A model generated the notes under the pieces. The model was given only the letters and a program-made list of their open reading frames with translations. It did no database searches and was not told the DNA's origin. Both the position numbers and the translations under genes were made by a program. Below are positions 22,974-35,158 of a stretch of DNA of 64,000 bases, in pieces; position 1 is the stretch's first letter; every line of letters begins with the position of its first letter. The stretch covers positions 76,281,869-76,345,868 of the forward strand of contig OZ024828.1 in NCBI GenBank assembly GCA_964016985.1, written 5' to 3'. This DNA is from Anodontia alba. Lineage: Eukaryota; Mollusca; Bivalvia; Lucinida; Lucinidae.

Positions 22974-23277
22974 CATGTTGCTCTGAATAGACTAGCTCCT
23001 AGAACTTGATGTCATATTTTATCACTCCTTACTTTAAGCTGATTTAAATTTATGTATGACATCTTGTATAGCCAGTCTCTAATAGTTGGTCTCTGACATA
23101 TCTGACATATCTCTAAGATTAGTTGCTGCTATCAAAGAGATGAGGCAAGCAGTAAGTAGTAGATGCCCTTAGTTCTTTAAGTGAATTAATAATTATAATT
23201 GATTGATGAAAATAATATTGATATCCGACTAGTATCTACCTGCACGCTCTGAAATATAAATTGGTATAATCTTACAC
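22973..23277. other. Intron, no feature seen
   Basis: AT-rich unique sequence. No coding, RNA or repeat signal noticed. Confidence 0.5.
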
Positions 23278-26165
23278 AGGAGGGCCATGATGGCCTTGTA
23301 ATGCTCACTTGAGCATCATAGCACTTTGAGAACCTGATCTAGAACTGATCAAGGCAAACATTCTGATCAAAATTCAAAATGATTATATTAACAAGTAAGA
23401 CAATGTAGCATGTCTAATGGACTGTGAAATAAAGGTCAAGGTCAAATATGGATGACTACACTCAAGAGGCCATGCTAAGATGTATGCATGTACTAAGTAT
23501 CACTGGCTGTAGAAGCAATAGTTACTGAGAAACTGACCTAAACACAAACACTTCACAAGTACCAAATATCACTCTGTAGGACCAATAATTACTGAGAAAC
23601 TGACCTAAACGGAAAAACTTAAGAAAGTCATTGGATAGAAAAATATACATCACCTTGAAATCATCAGGACAAACATTTTGAGCAAGATTCATGATGATCA
23701 CTTCAAAAAGGTTTTCCTTTGATTTGACCAGGTGACTTAGTTACTGATATCAAGTGACCCAGCTTTAAACTAGACATAGAAATCATCAGGACAAACATTT
23801 TGAGCAATATTTATGATGATTATTTAAAAAATGTGACCTCTGGAGTGTAAACAGTTTTCTGCTGATTTTGCCTGGTGACCTAGTTTTTGAGACCCTGTGA
23901 CCCAGTTTCGAACTTGACCTAGAAATCATCAAGACAAATATTCTGAGGAAAATTCATGATGATTGCTTCAAAATTGTGACCACTAGAGTCTTAACAAAAT
24001 TTTTTGCTGATTTGGCCTGGTGACCTAGTTTTTGACCCCAAGTGACCCAGTTTCAAACTTGACCTAGAACTCATCAAGACAAACATTTTGAGCAAGATTC
24101 ATGATGATTGCTTCAAAAATGTGACCGCTAGAGTGTTAACAAGGTTTTAGCTGATTTGGCCCGGTGACCTAGTTTTTGATTCCAAGTGTTCCAGTTTCAA
24201 ATCTGACCTAGAAATCATAAAGACAAACATTTTGGGCAAGATTCATGATGATTGCTTGAAAAATGTGACCACTAGAGTGTTAACAAGGTTTGCCGCGGAT
24301 TTGGCCAGGTGACCTAGTTTTTGACCCCAGGTGACCCAGTTTCGAACTTGATCTAGAAATCATCAAGACAAACATTTTGAGCAAGATTCATGACGATTGC
24401 TTAAAAAATGTGACCGCTAGAGTGTTAACAACGTTTTCCGCTGGTTTGGCCTGGGGTTATTTTTTGTCCCTAAGTGACCCAGTTTCAAACTTGACCTAGA
24501 ACTCATTAAGACAAAACATTTTAAGCAAGATTCATGATGACTGCTTCAAAAATGTGACTGCTAGAGTGTTAACAAGGTTTTAGCTGATTTGGCCAGGTGA
24601 CCTAGTTTTTGACCCCAAGTAACCCAGTTTTGAACTAGACCTAAAAATCATTAAGACAAACTTTTTCAGCAAGATTCATGATGATTGCTTGAAAAATGTG
24701 ACCGCTAGAGTGTTAACAAAGTCTTCCACTGATTTGGCCAGGTGACCTAGTTTTTCACCCCAGGTGACCCAGTTTTGAACTTGACCTAGAAATCATCAAG
24801 ACAAACATTTTGTGCAAGATTTATGATGATTGCTTAAACAAGTCACCCGGATGCTTCCTAGCAAGTTTGGAGTCAGTATTGGCCTTTCAGTTCAGAAGAA
24901 GAAGCAAAAAAATAGATTTTCAAGATGGCTGTCATGGTGGCCATCTTGGATTTCTGATTGACCAATTGACTCCAAACTTTGCTAGGAAGCATCAGGGTGA
25001 CTCGTAGATAAAAAATAGCTAAAATTGTGCCGATCGGAAATCCAAGATGGCCGCAGTGGCGGCCATCTTGAAAATCTATTTTTCGCTTCTTCGTCTGAAC
25101 CAAAAGGCCAATTGACTTGAAACTTGGTAGGAAGCATTGGGGTGACTTGTAGATCAAAAATAACTAAAATCGTGCCCATCGTAAATCCAAGATGCGGCCA
25201 TCTTGAAAATCTATTTTTCGCTTCTTCTCCTAAATCCAAAAGTCTATTGACTCGAAATTTAGTAGGAAGCATCAGGGTGACTTGTAGATCAAAACTAGCT
25301 AAAATCGTTCTGATCGGAAATCCAAGATGGCCCTCATCTTGAAAATCTATTTTTCACTTCTTCTTCTGCACTGAAAGGCCAGCTGACTCGAAACTTGGTA
25401 GCTCCGTGAGGCATTAGGGTGACTTGTAGATAAAAAATAGCTAAAATCGTGCTGATCGTAAATCCAAGATGGCCGCCATGGCGGCCATCTTGAAAATCTA
25501 TTTTTCACTTTTTCTCCTAAACCCAAATGCCAATTGACTTGAAACTTGGTAGGAAGCATCAGGGTGACTTGTAGATCAAAGATAGCTAAAATTGTTCCGA
25601 TCGGGTCCGAGATGGCTGCCATGGCCGCCATCTTGAAAATCTGTTTTTCACTTCATTTCCTGAGCCGAAAGGCCAGTTGACTCCAAATTTGGTAGGAAGT
25701 ATCAGGGTGACTTGTAGACCAAAAGTAGCTAAAATCATGCTGATGGGAAATCCAAGATGGCTGCCATGGTGGCCATCTTGAAAACCTTTTTTCGCTTCTT
25801 CTAAACCCAAAAGCCAATTGACTTGAAACTTTGGTAGGAAGCATCGGGGTGACTTATAGATCAAAAGTGGTTAAAATCATTCTAATTGGAAGTCCAAATG
25901 GCCGCCATGCGGCCATCTTGAAAATCTATTTTTCACTTCTTCTCCTGAACCGAAAGGCTTATTGACTTTAAACTAGGTAGGAAGCATCAGGGTGACCTGT
26001 AGATCAAAAACAGCTAAAATCGTCCCTATCAGAAATACAAGATGGCCGCCATGACAGCCATCTTGAAAATCTATTTTTCGCTTCTTCTGAACTGAAAGGC
26101 CATTTGACTCGAAACCTGGTAAGAGGCATTGGGGTGATTTGCAGATCTAAAATAGCTTAAAGATA
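23278..26165 (-). mobile_element. Composite D+A tandem-repeat element, truncated copy
   Basis: The left terminus is the GAGGGCCATGATGGCC hairpin followed by TGCTCACTTGAGCATC. About ten D monomers (23640-24835; period about 143 bp; GTGACCTAGTTTTTGACCCC, ACTTGACCTAGAA, GATGATTGCTT) pass abruptly into A monomers at 24836-24842. The first A monomer is inverted relative to the following eight (switch near 24955). The opposite cap is missing. The junction D to A is identical to that at 60828. Confidence 0.72.
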
Positions 26166-26371
26166 TAAAAATCTGATGAGTCTGGGTCATTAGTCTTATC
26201 TCTGGGTACAATAAAATCTTGTATTCTGTCAATGAAAGATAAACAGGTAGAGGCTTAATGATAGGTTTTTTGTGACTTCCTGTTTGTCTTTCTGTAAAGG
26301 GGTCTCCCCTAAAAGGAAAGAATTTGTTCCGGGTTGGAGTATTTTTTTCTTTTTTGAGGGGACACTTTTTT
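26166..26371. other. Short unique segment
   Basis: Between two tandem-repeat elements. No gene or motif recognised. Confidence 0.4.
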
Positions 26372-27890
26372 GCTCGCCTGAACAATGTTCAGGAAGAGCT
26401 ATTGTACTACCCCCGGCGTCGGCGTTGGCGTTGGTGTCGGCGTCCACAAATGTTAAAGTTTTTGTTAAAGTTTTTAAGACCTCATTATTTCCTAACCTTA
26501 TCACAGATTTGATTCATCTTTGATATGGTGATACATATTGGTCCAAAATTTTGCGCAGTACCATCCCCACCACTCTAGGTCATGTCAAGGTCAAGGTCAA
26601 GGTCACAGACTTACAATTTTCATGTTAAAATTTTGTGTCTAAGTATCTTAAAGTTTTTGTTAAAGTTTTTAAGACCTCATTATTTCCTAACCTTATCACC
26701 GATTTGTTTCATCTTTGGTATGGTGATACATATTGGTCCAAACTTTTGTGTAGTACCATCCCCACCACTCTAGGTCATGTCAAGGTCAAGGTCACAGACT
26801 TAGAATTTTCATGTTAAAATTTTATGTCTAAGTATGTTAAAGTTTTCGTTAAAGTTTTTAAGACCTCATTATTTCCTAACCTTATCACCGATTTGATTCA
26901 TCTTTGGTATGGTGATACATATTGGTCCAAACTTTTGTGGAGTACCATCCCCACCAATCTAGATCATGTCAAGGTCAAGGTCACAGACTTAGAATTTTCA
27001 TGTTAAAATTTTATGTCTACGTTTTTATAATCTCATTACTTCTGCACTAAATGTAGGATTTTGTTCCTATTTAGTATTGTGATAGACACTGGTCAGAAGT
27101 TTTTATCAGCACCATCAGCAGTCATGACCGTGACCTTGATGTCAAGGTCACAGACTTAGAATTTATATGTTAAAGTTTTCGTTAAAGATTTTAAGACCTC
27201 ATTATTTCCTAACCTTATCACCGATTTGATTCATCTTTGGTATGATGATACATATTGGTCCAAAATTTTGCGCAATACCATACCCACCACTCTAGGTCAT
27301 GTCAAGGTCACTGACTTAGAATATATATGTTAAAGTTTTCGTTTAAGTTTTTAAGACCTCATTTAGACTTCCAAACCTTATCACCCATTTGATTCATCTT
27401 TGACATGATGATACATAGTAGTCCAAAATTTTGCACAGTACCATCCCAAACAACTTAGGTCAAGGTCACAGACTTAAGAGTTGTCATGTAAAAATTTTAC
27501 GTCGAAGTTTTTAGGATCTTATTACAACTAAACTAAATGATGAATTTAGTTCCTATTAGGTATCATGATAGAAACTGGTCAAAAGTTTTCATCAGCACCA
27601 TCAGCACTCATGACCGTGACCTTGAGGTTGAGGTCACAGAATTTAAATGTTAAAGTTTTGGTTAAAGTTTTTAAGACCTCATTATTTCCTAACCTTATCA
27701 CCGATTTGATTCATCTTTGGTATGATGATACATAGTAGTCCAAAATTTTGTGCAGTACCATCCCCACCACCTTAGATCAAGGTCAAGGTCACAGACTTAA
27801 GAGTTTTCATGTTAAAATTTTAGGTCAAAGTTTTTAGGATCTCATTACTACTAAACTAAATGTTGTCTGTTTAAAAAATTACCCATAGTG
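26372..27890 (+). mobile_element. Hairpin-capped element, family G
   Basis: The start hairpin is GCTCGCCTGAAC / GTTCAGGAAGAGC, with a leader GGCGTCGGCGTTGGCG, then about seven monomers with a main period near 189 bp (GTTAAAGTTTTTAAGACC, TCATTATTTCCTAACC, TTTGATTCATCTTTGG, TAGGTCATGTCAAGGTCA). No 3' cap recognised, so it may be truncated near 27890. Many monomers hold one to three overlapping TCAAGGTCA motifs. Confidence 0.7.
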
Positions 27891-28128
27891 CTAAGCCTTA
27901 ATTATCTTCTAGGTTTTGTTTTTTAGACATCTGATATATTCTTGTCCATTGTTGGTAAATGGCTGCTTGACGTCCATCACAATGCAAGGGCAATTATTTT
28001 CCATGTACCCCGTGAGCAAAATGTTGCTCTCTCACCTTCGCTAAGTGCGATGTCCGCAATCTTGGATTTGCTGTACAGTTGGTGAGAAATAAAAGCAAAA
28101 TAATTTCATGCACCACAACAACTTCCTG

Positions 28129-28131
<3 letters not shown>

Positions 28132-28204
<73 letters not shown>
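28132..28204. repeat. (TA)n microsatellite
   Basis: An uninterrupted TA dinucleotide run of about 72 bp, 350 bp upstream of the zinc-finger reading frame. The 28205-28550 segment next to it has no recognised feature. Confidence 0.95.
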
Positions 28205-28207
<3 letters not shown>

Positions 28208-28554
28208 AAAAAACTTTTGATTATTTTTAATCCATTCGGAAATTTATACCATTGTTTTCCATTATTAAACTCTCATTAGAAACAATTTTAATGAGTAAAT
28301 TTTCACGCTGTTTGGCGATCAGCTGTCAGTCAGCTGTTGAAATCATGTAAACGGATCCTGTCGGCGCCCTAATAGCTGTCACGCAGCGATTGCCCATAGC
28401 CGCGTGAACAAAATTTCAAATTATAAATTGGAAAAAATGTTCAGGCGCGGCCCAATTGCTTCAAATGTACAATTCACTAAACATCTATTTTTTGTCCTCA
28501 TCTGCAAATGTATAATTATTTGTGCATGTAATTTGTAGCTTGTGTTTTTTTCAG

Positions 28555-30378
28555 ATTCCTTTATTGGGTCCGGGTACAGTACTAAAAGTTAATAATGAAA
28601 ACCAGCAGACTTATAACCCAGAGAAAATTCTGAAGCCTGGAAATACACAACAAGAACAACATCCTACATTGCAACTTAACGTTGAAAAGAGCAGAACAGG
28701 AAAGGAAAATCAAGATACAATCTCATATCGGTGTCAGCTCTGTGGAACTCAGTATTCAAACCATGCTGCTTTAAACAGTCCCATTGATGAAGTGCATATG
28801 ATGAGAATTTCATTAGATCTTTGTAACAGACAGTTTGCAAGCTCACAGACATTTATGACACACAGGTAATTGCATCATAAAGCAGAGATAGCATTAAGTT
28901 ACTCAAATAATATTGCGAATGATGATGTTGCCCCAGAAAGTGAAAATGAGAGTAATGATGCAGAGCATTTTAGGAAACATTGTAGAGCAGAGACTGTAAC
29001 TAATGGAACTTTGTACAGTGAATTAGATCGGGTTGACAGATTACACCATGAAAGAGACACTAGTAACAAGACCTTTCCAGATGCACATGATCTGAGGAAA
29101 TGCCTGGTACTATAGGTGGGGCCGTCCAAAGACCCAACTGCAACAAGGGATCCAAACAATGAGAATGAAGAGACGGCAATAAATGAAATCCAGTAATATA
29201 TAGTCAACACTTTGGAACAGGAAAATTCAAATAACGAAACTTTGAACAGCAATGTGAGTCAACGTTTAGATTGTAACGTTTCTGGAAGGTCGTCTTCAAA
29301 TGCACACAGTTTGAAGATGTACATGTATATACTGCTAAGCCACAAAAAGGAGCTAACGGCAACAGACAGGCCAGAAAACACAAATAAAGGTACAATGATA
29401 AGTGGCACGCATTACAGTCATGCACCAGAGTTTGGCAAAAACTGTGGTATAGGGGCTTTAGATAATGAAACTTTAGACGGTAGTTTAGGTCAGGTAAACA
29501 AAGGCCATCAATGTGATATTTGCAATAAGGTGTTATCAACTGCACGCAACTTGAAAAGACACCGGCTACTGCACACAGCACCTAAAAATAGAAAGAGACA
29601 CACCCTGCGTCACACTGACAGTGATCGGTACAGGTGCAACACATGCGGGAGAATATTTAATTACAGCAGCTCTTTAGAAGTACATGAATATGAACACATA
29701 GGAGGAGGGGGTTCATATGGGTGCGAATTCTGTAGCTTGGCATTTCCTACTGTAAAACAGCTAGAGATTCATGTTAAAATGAGACACAAAAGTAAATCTC
29801 GCATATGTTCCATCTGTGGATTTTTATTTCCGTGTCGGTATTATTTAAAAAAGCACATGTTAAGTCATACTAAAGAAAAAACATATAGATGTGACCTATG
29901 TAACAAAAAACTGAAGTCACTTGATACCCTTAAAACACATGTCTTGCGACACTTTGGTTTATTTTGCAAAGCATGTGGACGCGAGTTTCAGAATGCCAAT
30001 GTTTACAAACATCACATTTGCTTAACGAAAGTTAAGAAGAAACTTATATGTGAAATATGTGGTAAATTGTGCTGTCCGTCCGCTTTAAAGGATCATCTAA
30101 ACACACACAAGGAATCACCTCTGAAGGAGAAGGTCAGATGCGATGCATGTGGTAAAACATTCGCGAATAAAGTAAGTTTGGCAATGCATACACGTTTACA
30201 CAGTGGCGATAAGAGATACACGTGTAAATTGTGTCAGAAGACATTTACACAACCATATTCTCTTACAGTCCATATGCGTGTCCATACAAAAGCCAAACCA
30301 TTTACTTGTAATATTTGTGGAAAAAAATATTCACAGTCTTACCCTTTGACACTTCACAAACGTACCAAACATTCGTAA
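28555..30378 (+). pseudogene. C2H2 zinc-finger gene: intact ten-finger C-terminal part, N-terminal part with three in-frame stops
   Basis: A TTTTTTTCAG acceptor precedes 28555, and a single frame then runs to the TAA at 30376-30378. It is broken only by TAA (28867), TAG (29113) and TAA (29194). The first 105 codons contain YRCQLCGTQYSN and a degenerate second finger. From the ATG at 29212, 388 codons are open with ten fingers: HQCDICNK, YRCNTCGR, YGCEFCSL, RICSICGF, YRCDLCNK, LFCKACGR (ending HHIC, a C2HC variant), LICEICGK, VRCDACGK, YTCKLCQK and FTCNICGK. Such arrays bind DNA in the nucleus. A possible donor (CACAG|GTAATT) lies just before the first stop, but I found no downstream acceptor that restores the frame, so I favour a decaying copy whose C-terminal ORF may still be usable. 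It lies in a kinase intron on the opposite strand. Confidence 0.75.
29212..30378 (+). CDS. Open reading frame with ten C2H2 zinc fingers
   Basis: The uninterrupted C-terminal 388-residue part of the zinc-finger locus. The N-terminal 100 residues are low-complexity and N/S-rich without a KRAB, SCAN or BTB domain. Fingers start about residue 99. The last three are spaced by TGEKP-like linkers (SGDKR, TKAKP), whereas the earlier ones have irregular linkers, as in invertebrate poly-zinc-finger proteins. The start is uncertain: the ATG at 29212 is merely the first after the last in-frame stop. A polyadenylation signal AATAAA lies 43 bp after the stop. Confidence 0.7.
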   Translation: MEQENSNNETLNSNVSQRLDCNVSGRSSSNAHSLKMYMYILLSHKKELTATDRPENTNKGTMISGTHYSHAPEFGKNCGIGALDNETLDGSLGQVNKGHQCDICNKVLSTARNLKRHRLLHTAPKNRKRHTLRHTDSDRYRCNTCGRIFNYSSSLEVHEYEHIGGGGSYGCEFCSLAFPTVKQLEIHVKMRHKSKSRICSICGFLFPCRYYLKKHMLSHTKEKTYRCDLCNKKLKSLDTLKTHVLRHFGLFCKACGREFQNANVYKHHICLTKVKKKLICEICGKLCCPSALKDHLNTHKESPLKEKVRCDACGKTFANKVSLAMHTRLHSGDKRYTCKLCQKTFTQPYSLTVHMRVHTKAKPFTCNICGKKYSQSYPLTLHKRTKHS

Positions 30379-30420
30379 CAGAGTGACATAAAAACTGATA
30401 CTAAATACCAGGGTTGAACT

Positions 30421-30426
30421 AATAAA
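30421..30426 (+). promoter_or_regulatory. Polyadenylation signal AATAAA
   Basis: Canonical hexamer 43 bp after the zinc-finger stop codon. Confidence 0.5.
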
Positions 30427-33400
30427 CAGAAAAAAATAGTCAAACTGTATCTTATTTACACGAGTATCAGACAGACAGGCCTGAGCAGTGTCGACCCAGA
30501 GCAGATGCAGTGTCTGATCAGAGTCAGCACTGTTTGCCATTTCGCAGGGGGTGGTCGGGTGGTGCGAAGGTGCTGTGTATCTTAGATCACCGGGGCGTCC
30601 AACTGATATTGGCTTACAGTTGGGCAAGGCCTGCTATCCTTGTAGTGGGTAAGGGTAGAGGGGGAATGTTTTTATTTCTTCTGTTTCTTCACTTTCATTC
30701 CTGTTCCTCTTTCTTCCCTGTTCCTCTCTTTCATCTCCTCTACTCTCTCTTCTATCTCTTTTCTCCCTTTCTCTGGGAGACGACACAAAATGACCCTCAA
30801 GGGTTGACGTGTCGTTAAACCCCAACACAATCAATTGCCATTTCGCAGCTGTTAGACACATCAACATGTAGTAAAACAGTCTTGTTTAAAGTTGATAACA
30901 GGTATGGTAAGGAGTTAAGTTGCGCTAGCATTTAGGGTAATATGGTACGCATAATGTCTTTTACATGATTTGTCTTGTCACACATACTACCTAATATATT
31001 TGATTCGCACTAATTACAGGGATAGGAAACGTCAGGATTAATCCTGATTTTAGGACAGAACTTTCATTTTGAGCATGAAACTTCACTTTTACCCTTTTTC
31101 ACAAGAACATCCTTTAATATTAAAAGAAAAGTAGTTATTTGGGTTAATACATGCCTGAAATAACTTTAAAAACTATTTATTAGTAACCTAGCTCCAGATA
31201 AAAGGGGTATCCACATAATAATTTTCTGATTCCTCTGTAAAAACATAAGTTGTGGGTAATTAGAAGCGTGTCTTCTAATGAGTACACACAGCATATGTTT
31301 GTTCTTGAGAGATAAGAAAAATAAGTAGGTTTTTAGATGAAACCCTCCTTCCCGCAAAAAAAAAAAAAACAAAAAAAAAAACGAAAAAACGTCGTATCTG
31401 GAGTTATGACTTGTTAATGACAGATTCATCTGTCATTCCTTGCTGGCATGCGCGTTTTCAAGTTGCATCCGGCTTTCACTACCACTGAAATATGCGTCCG
31501 CTCAAAATGTAGTCCGATTTATATGAATAAAGCTATAAATATCTTTGTAGCACCGTGCAATTTTTAAAGCAGACGACATTCAGATTTCTCCCTTATTTTG
31601 CCGAGAAAACTAGACTAAGCATTTCATACGACATCTTTGCCAGCGGATGAATCGCATAAATTTCTCTGATAAAATATGAGAAAAAAAAATGAAATTGACA
31701 TCTGCTACAGTCGTAGTATGCGGTTTAAGGGTTAACATAATCAACATACTTGTGTATCAATACGCCTGCGCTGGACTAAAGACGTGGCGCGAGAAACTAG
31801 ACCGTAAGCTACTGTTACCAGCAATATAAACACTGTCTGATCAGCTATTACTGTCCAAATTTAATATAGATTCTGAAGATTTTTTTATACTTGATAATAA
31901 AAGAAAAAAAAACTGTGCTCATAATCATGCTGCAAAGTGTTTTCTTCGATATTAGCTCAGTGCTAATCTGCGCAATTTGTTGTTAGCTATTAATAGAACA
32001 GGCGCCGCCTCATGACCCGCGTGTCAAAAATTGACCTGGACAAATACAGCAGATATTTGTACCGTAAAACATAATTTGACATTTCATGCAAATTGTCTCA
32101 AAAGAGGAATCAGTTTGCATGAAATGTCAAATGCTGTCTCCTTGATGAATAAAATTCAAAATATGGTATGATGAAACTTTTATACAGAGCACTTGCTCAT
32201 TTGTTTGACGTGTGTAAAAATTCAATACTGTCGGACAGGGCTTTAGTCAAACATTACAAGATGTTTTTCTCGCTGTTGTTGATTTGCTTAACGTTAAAAT
32301 ATTTTAGCTGCGGCATTTTAATACAAAGGATGCTTGGATTTAAAGTGTAACTGTTTGTCAGAAAAAAAAAAAGGAAAGTGTTGAAAATCTATATTGCTAT
32401 CTGCAGCGCAACGTTAACTACTCAAGATAGTTCGGTTATTTCCTTTTATTTAATGCTCGATTGTGAAAGTGAAAGTAGACAACAAGTTGGCTTCTTTGAA
32501 AAGAACCCAACGAAATGTCCGCATCTTGTTTTAAATTTGCAGCACAGCAAATTTAATGACGTCATTTGCAACCAATTTTTAAGTACAGGTATTAAGTTAC
32601 TGAAGAAAATTTATCACAATTGCAGCTCTATACTGCATGTGATAACTGGATTTTTGCAACATTTTGAGATAAAATATTTCTTTTGAAACTTCAAAACATC
32701 AAGTGGAACTTCATAGCACTAAATAGCACTATATAACAAATTTAAAACCTTTTTATTGGACGGGTTTTCAAAAATCTGTGCTTTTAAAAAGCGAAGTCCG
32801 GGCAGGCGTCGTCCGGCAGGTTTATCTTTTGGTTAACCTTTCTGATAAACCCGTCCATAATGGTGTTAGGCGTTCTTCTTGTAAAGGTTTTATACAAATT
32901 AAGATTTTTTTTTATGAATTTCTGATAGAACCTGTCATTTTAGTGCCTTTGGCGCTTTGATTTTATTTTAGTTTCTCAGTCCTACCTGGGGAAAGTATTT
33001 CAATTTCAAAACTGAACTTTAGAACGCAGGATTTATTATTAGCGACTATTATATCCCTGAAATTATATCTGTATACAGCAGTGCACATTTAGTAGATTTT
33101 CTGCCACTGTTTACAAGGGAGACAACGTTTGTGGTTTCTCGGTTGCTTTCCAGCACATTATTCCCGTATTATTGCATAAAAAGCAGTGTCGCACATTATT
33201 AACAGCCGTGCATTTACTGGCGAAGAGCCATGTATTAAGGCAATTCACGCGCTGTTAATGCACGGCTACGCAACTTTCAATATGATCGTACCGGGACCAG
33301 ACTTGCTGCCGTCACGAGATGTGTACTGTCCGGCCCTAGAACGAGCACAGTCCGTGGAAATTGCGATCGCGAGACATCGGTGAAAAGGCGAAACAAAAGT

Positions 33401-33450
33401 GCAAGAAACAACGCCAGATTTAGCAAATGTTTTCAGTTTTTATGCAATAA
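30427..33450. other. Kinase intron with scattered short repeats, no gene
   Basis: It holds a pyrimidine-rich stretch and a repeat-like tail GTGTCGTTAAACCCCAACAC (30808-30828), an A-rich tract (31356-31388) and otherwise unique AT-rich sequence. The short open frames (32168-32350, 32378-32686, 33186-33383) show no family signature. The two occurrences of a TTTGACATTTCATGCAAA-type phrase at 32070-32130 form an imperfect inverted repeat. Confidence 0.4.
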
Positions 33451-33455
33451 TAGCG

Positions 33456-33594
33456 ATCGAACATGGTTTTTCAATGCATTAACATTCGCCAGGTCCCTAG
33501 GCAGATGTTGAAAACCGCAGCCTCCGGCCTCTGTTTTCAACACCTCCCTCGGGACCTGGCGAATGTTAATGCATGAAAAACCATGTTTGATCTC
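33456..33594. repeat. Palindromic element with 40-bp arms
   Basis: The left arm AACATGGTTTTTCAATGCAT / TAACATTCGCCAGGTCCC and the right arm GGGACCTGGCGAATGTTA / ATGCATGAAAAACCATGTT are complementary with one 1-bp offset. The centre is a second stem (GTTGAAAACCG / CTGTTTTCAAC). Confidence 0.8.
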
Positions 33595-33627
33595 TATAAT
33601 GATAATAGATGTACTCTTAAAGCAAAG

Positions 33628-33851
33628 TACACTTCAACCTCTTTATAACACGATTCGTTATAACACGGTTTTGGATATAACACGGTTCAAAGATGTATCC
33701 CAAAAATGTATAGATTATATTGAAAAATGACCATAAATGGTCATTTTTCAATATAATCTATACATTTTTGTTTGGATATAACACGATTGTTTAACTAACA
33801 CGGTTTATGCTATGGACCCCAACAATAGTGTTATAAAGAGGTTGTGGTGTA
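33628..33851. mobile_element. pogo-type MITE with internal palindrome
   Basis: Terminal inverted repeats TACACTTCAACCTCTTTATA and TATAAAGAGGTTG / TGGTGTA flank a central perfect stem (AATGTATAGATTATATTG, AAAAATGACC, and complement). TA ends and the ATAACACG repeats are typical of non-autonomous Tigger/pogo elements. Confidence 0.75.
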
Positions 33852-34116
33852 TTAGCTTCCAAGGGGAGTAAAGTCATTGGGAGCAAATCCTATCCATTTA
33901 GAGCAGGCCCTTTTCAGTAGAGAGGCAAAACAGTCTGACAGAATTGCCTCCCAGTGAGTGCATCTTCATAATCTCATATGCCACCTCTAAGTGAGATGAG
34001 ATTTAATGTGAAAAAAATATATTTGCTCTGTTCTATTTTTTCTGTCTCACATATGTCATGTCTCGCTTCATGTCTATAAAATACATTTCTTATGCATTAT
34101 TTATATTGAATTAAGC

Positions 34117-34134
34117 CCCCCCCTCCCCCCTCCC

Positions 34135-34165
<31 letters not shown>

Positions 34166-34167
34166 AT
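34117..34167 (+). repeat. C-tract and (CA)n
   Basis: A run of cytosines broken only by a few T, followed by six CA units. Confidence 0.9.
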
Positions 34168-34882
34168 CTACGGGGAAGAGGGGCATATAGATTTTGGTGC
34201 GGATCCCGTTGACTTTGGCGTCAGCATGACACTTTCTTTGACGTTGGCGTCAGCGTCAGCGTGACACTTTCTTGTCTGCACAATATATTGTGAACAAGTG
34301 ACTAGATTCTTTCCAGATTTTCATGGATATATAATTGGGACATAATACAGAACTGATTGGATTTTGGTGACCTTGTCCTAATATTCAAGGTCACAGCAGT
34401 AGAAAAACTGAAAACTCATAGGTGGGGCTTGGGGCATCATTTCTGAAAAACATTGTTACTTGTTTTTATTGTGATCATGTCAGGAATTGAATGCAACAGA
34501 GATACGTAATGCTAGTTTGAACGTGACGTTTACCGGAAGATGTCTTGGATTACACTACTACCGTTTCAGTTCCGAAAAGGAGTAGGGAGAAATACACTCG
34601 ACCCGGAAAAGTAGCAGTTTTCATTTTCTTCCCCACAGATCAAATTTGATGGCCTTAAGAGTTAATTTATCTTAAGGTTTCATTTTGTTTGTTTTATTTT
34701 GCCTTACTTAATGTCTGAGTACTTACGTATTTCACATAATGTCTATGTTATCCTTGTCTCACATCATGCATATAACACTTTTCTCACGTAACGTAAATTA
34801 CACTTGTCTTCTCTACTTTAATGCCTATGGTTTTGTTTCTGATGGTGCACCCTATAAGGATCTATCACTGGTGGGAGGAGTA

Positions 34883-35158
34883 CATTACGAAAACACGCCT
34901 TTTCAAATATATAGAAAATTTCATCTCCAAAAACTGAAAATTTTCAGATAAAAAACTCTGATATTTTTTCATATTTCTGCTCAAAGCATAGATCATGGGT
35001 ACTCGTTAGAACCGCCTCGGTGAGGCGGTTCTAACGAGTACCCACAATCTATGGTTTTAAGCAAAAGTAAGAAAAATGTCTACCCCTGTAAGTCTCAGTT
35101 TTACTATATAAAAGTGGGGTTTAAGGGGTCAAATTTATATAGGCATGTTTTCATGATG
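34883..35158. mobile_element. MITE family M, copy 1
   Basis: Terminal repeats CATTACGAAAACACGCC at the left and GCATGTTTTCATGATG at the right. The centre is a palindrome of two arms (GGGTACTCGTTAGAACCGCC, TCGG, and complement). Other copies are at 49346, 50465, 53670 and 54196. Confidence 0.85.

Noticed and set aside
31166..33383. Several 60-100 codon frames as small genes
   Set aside because: AT-rich intron sequence, no domain and no supporting splice or poly(A) context.
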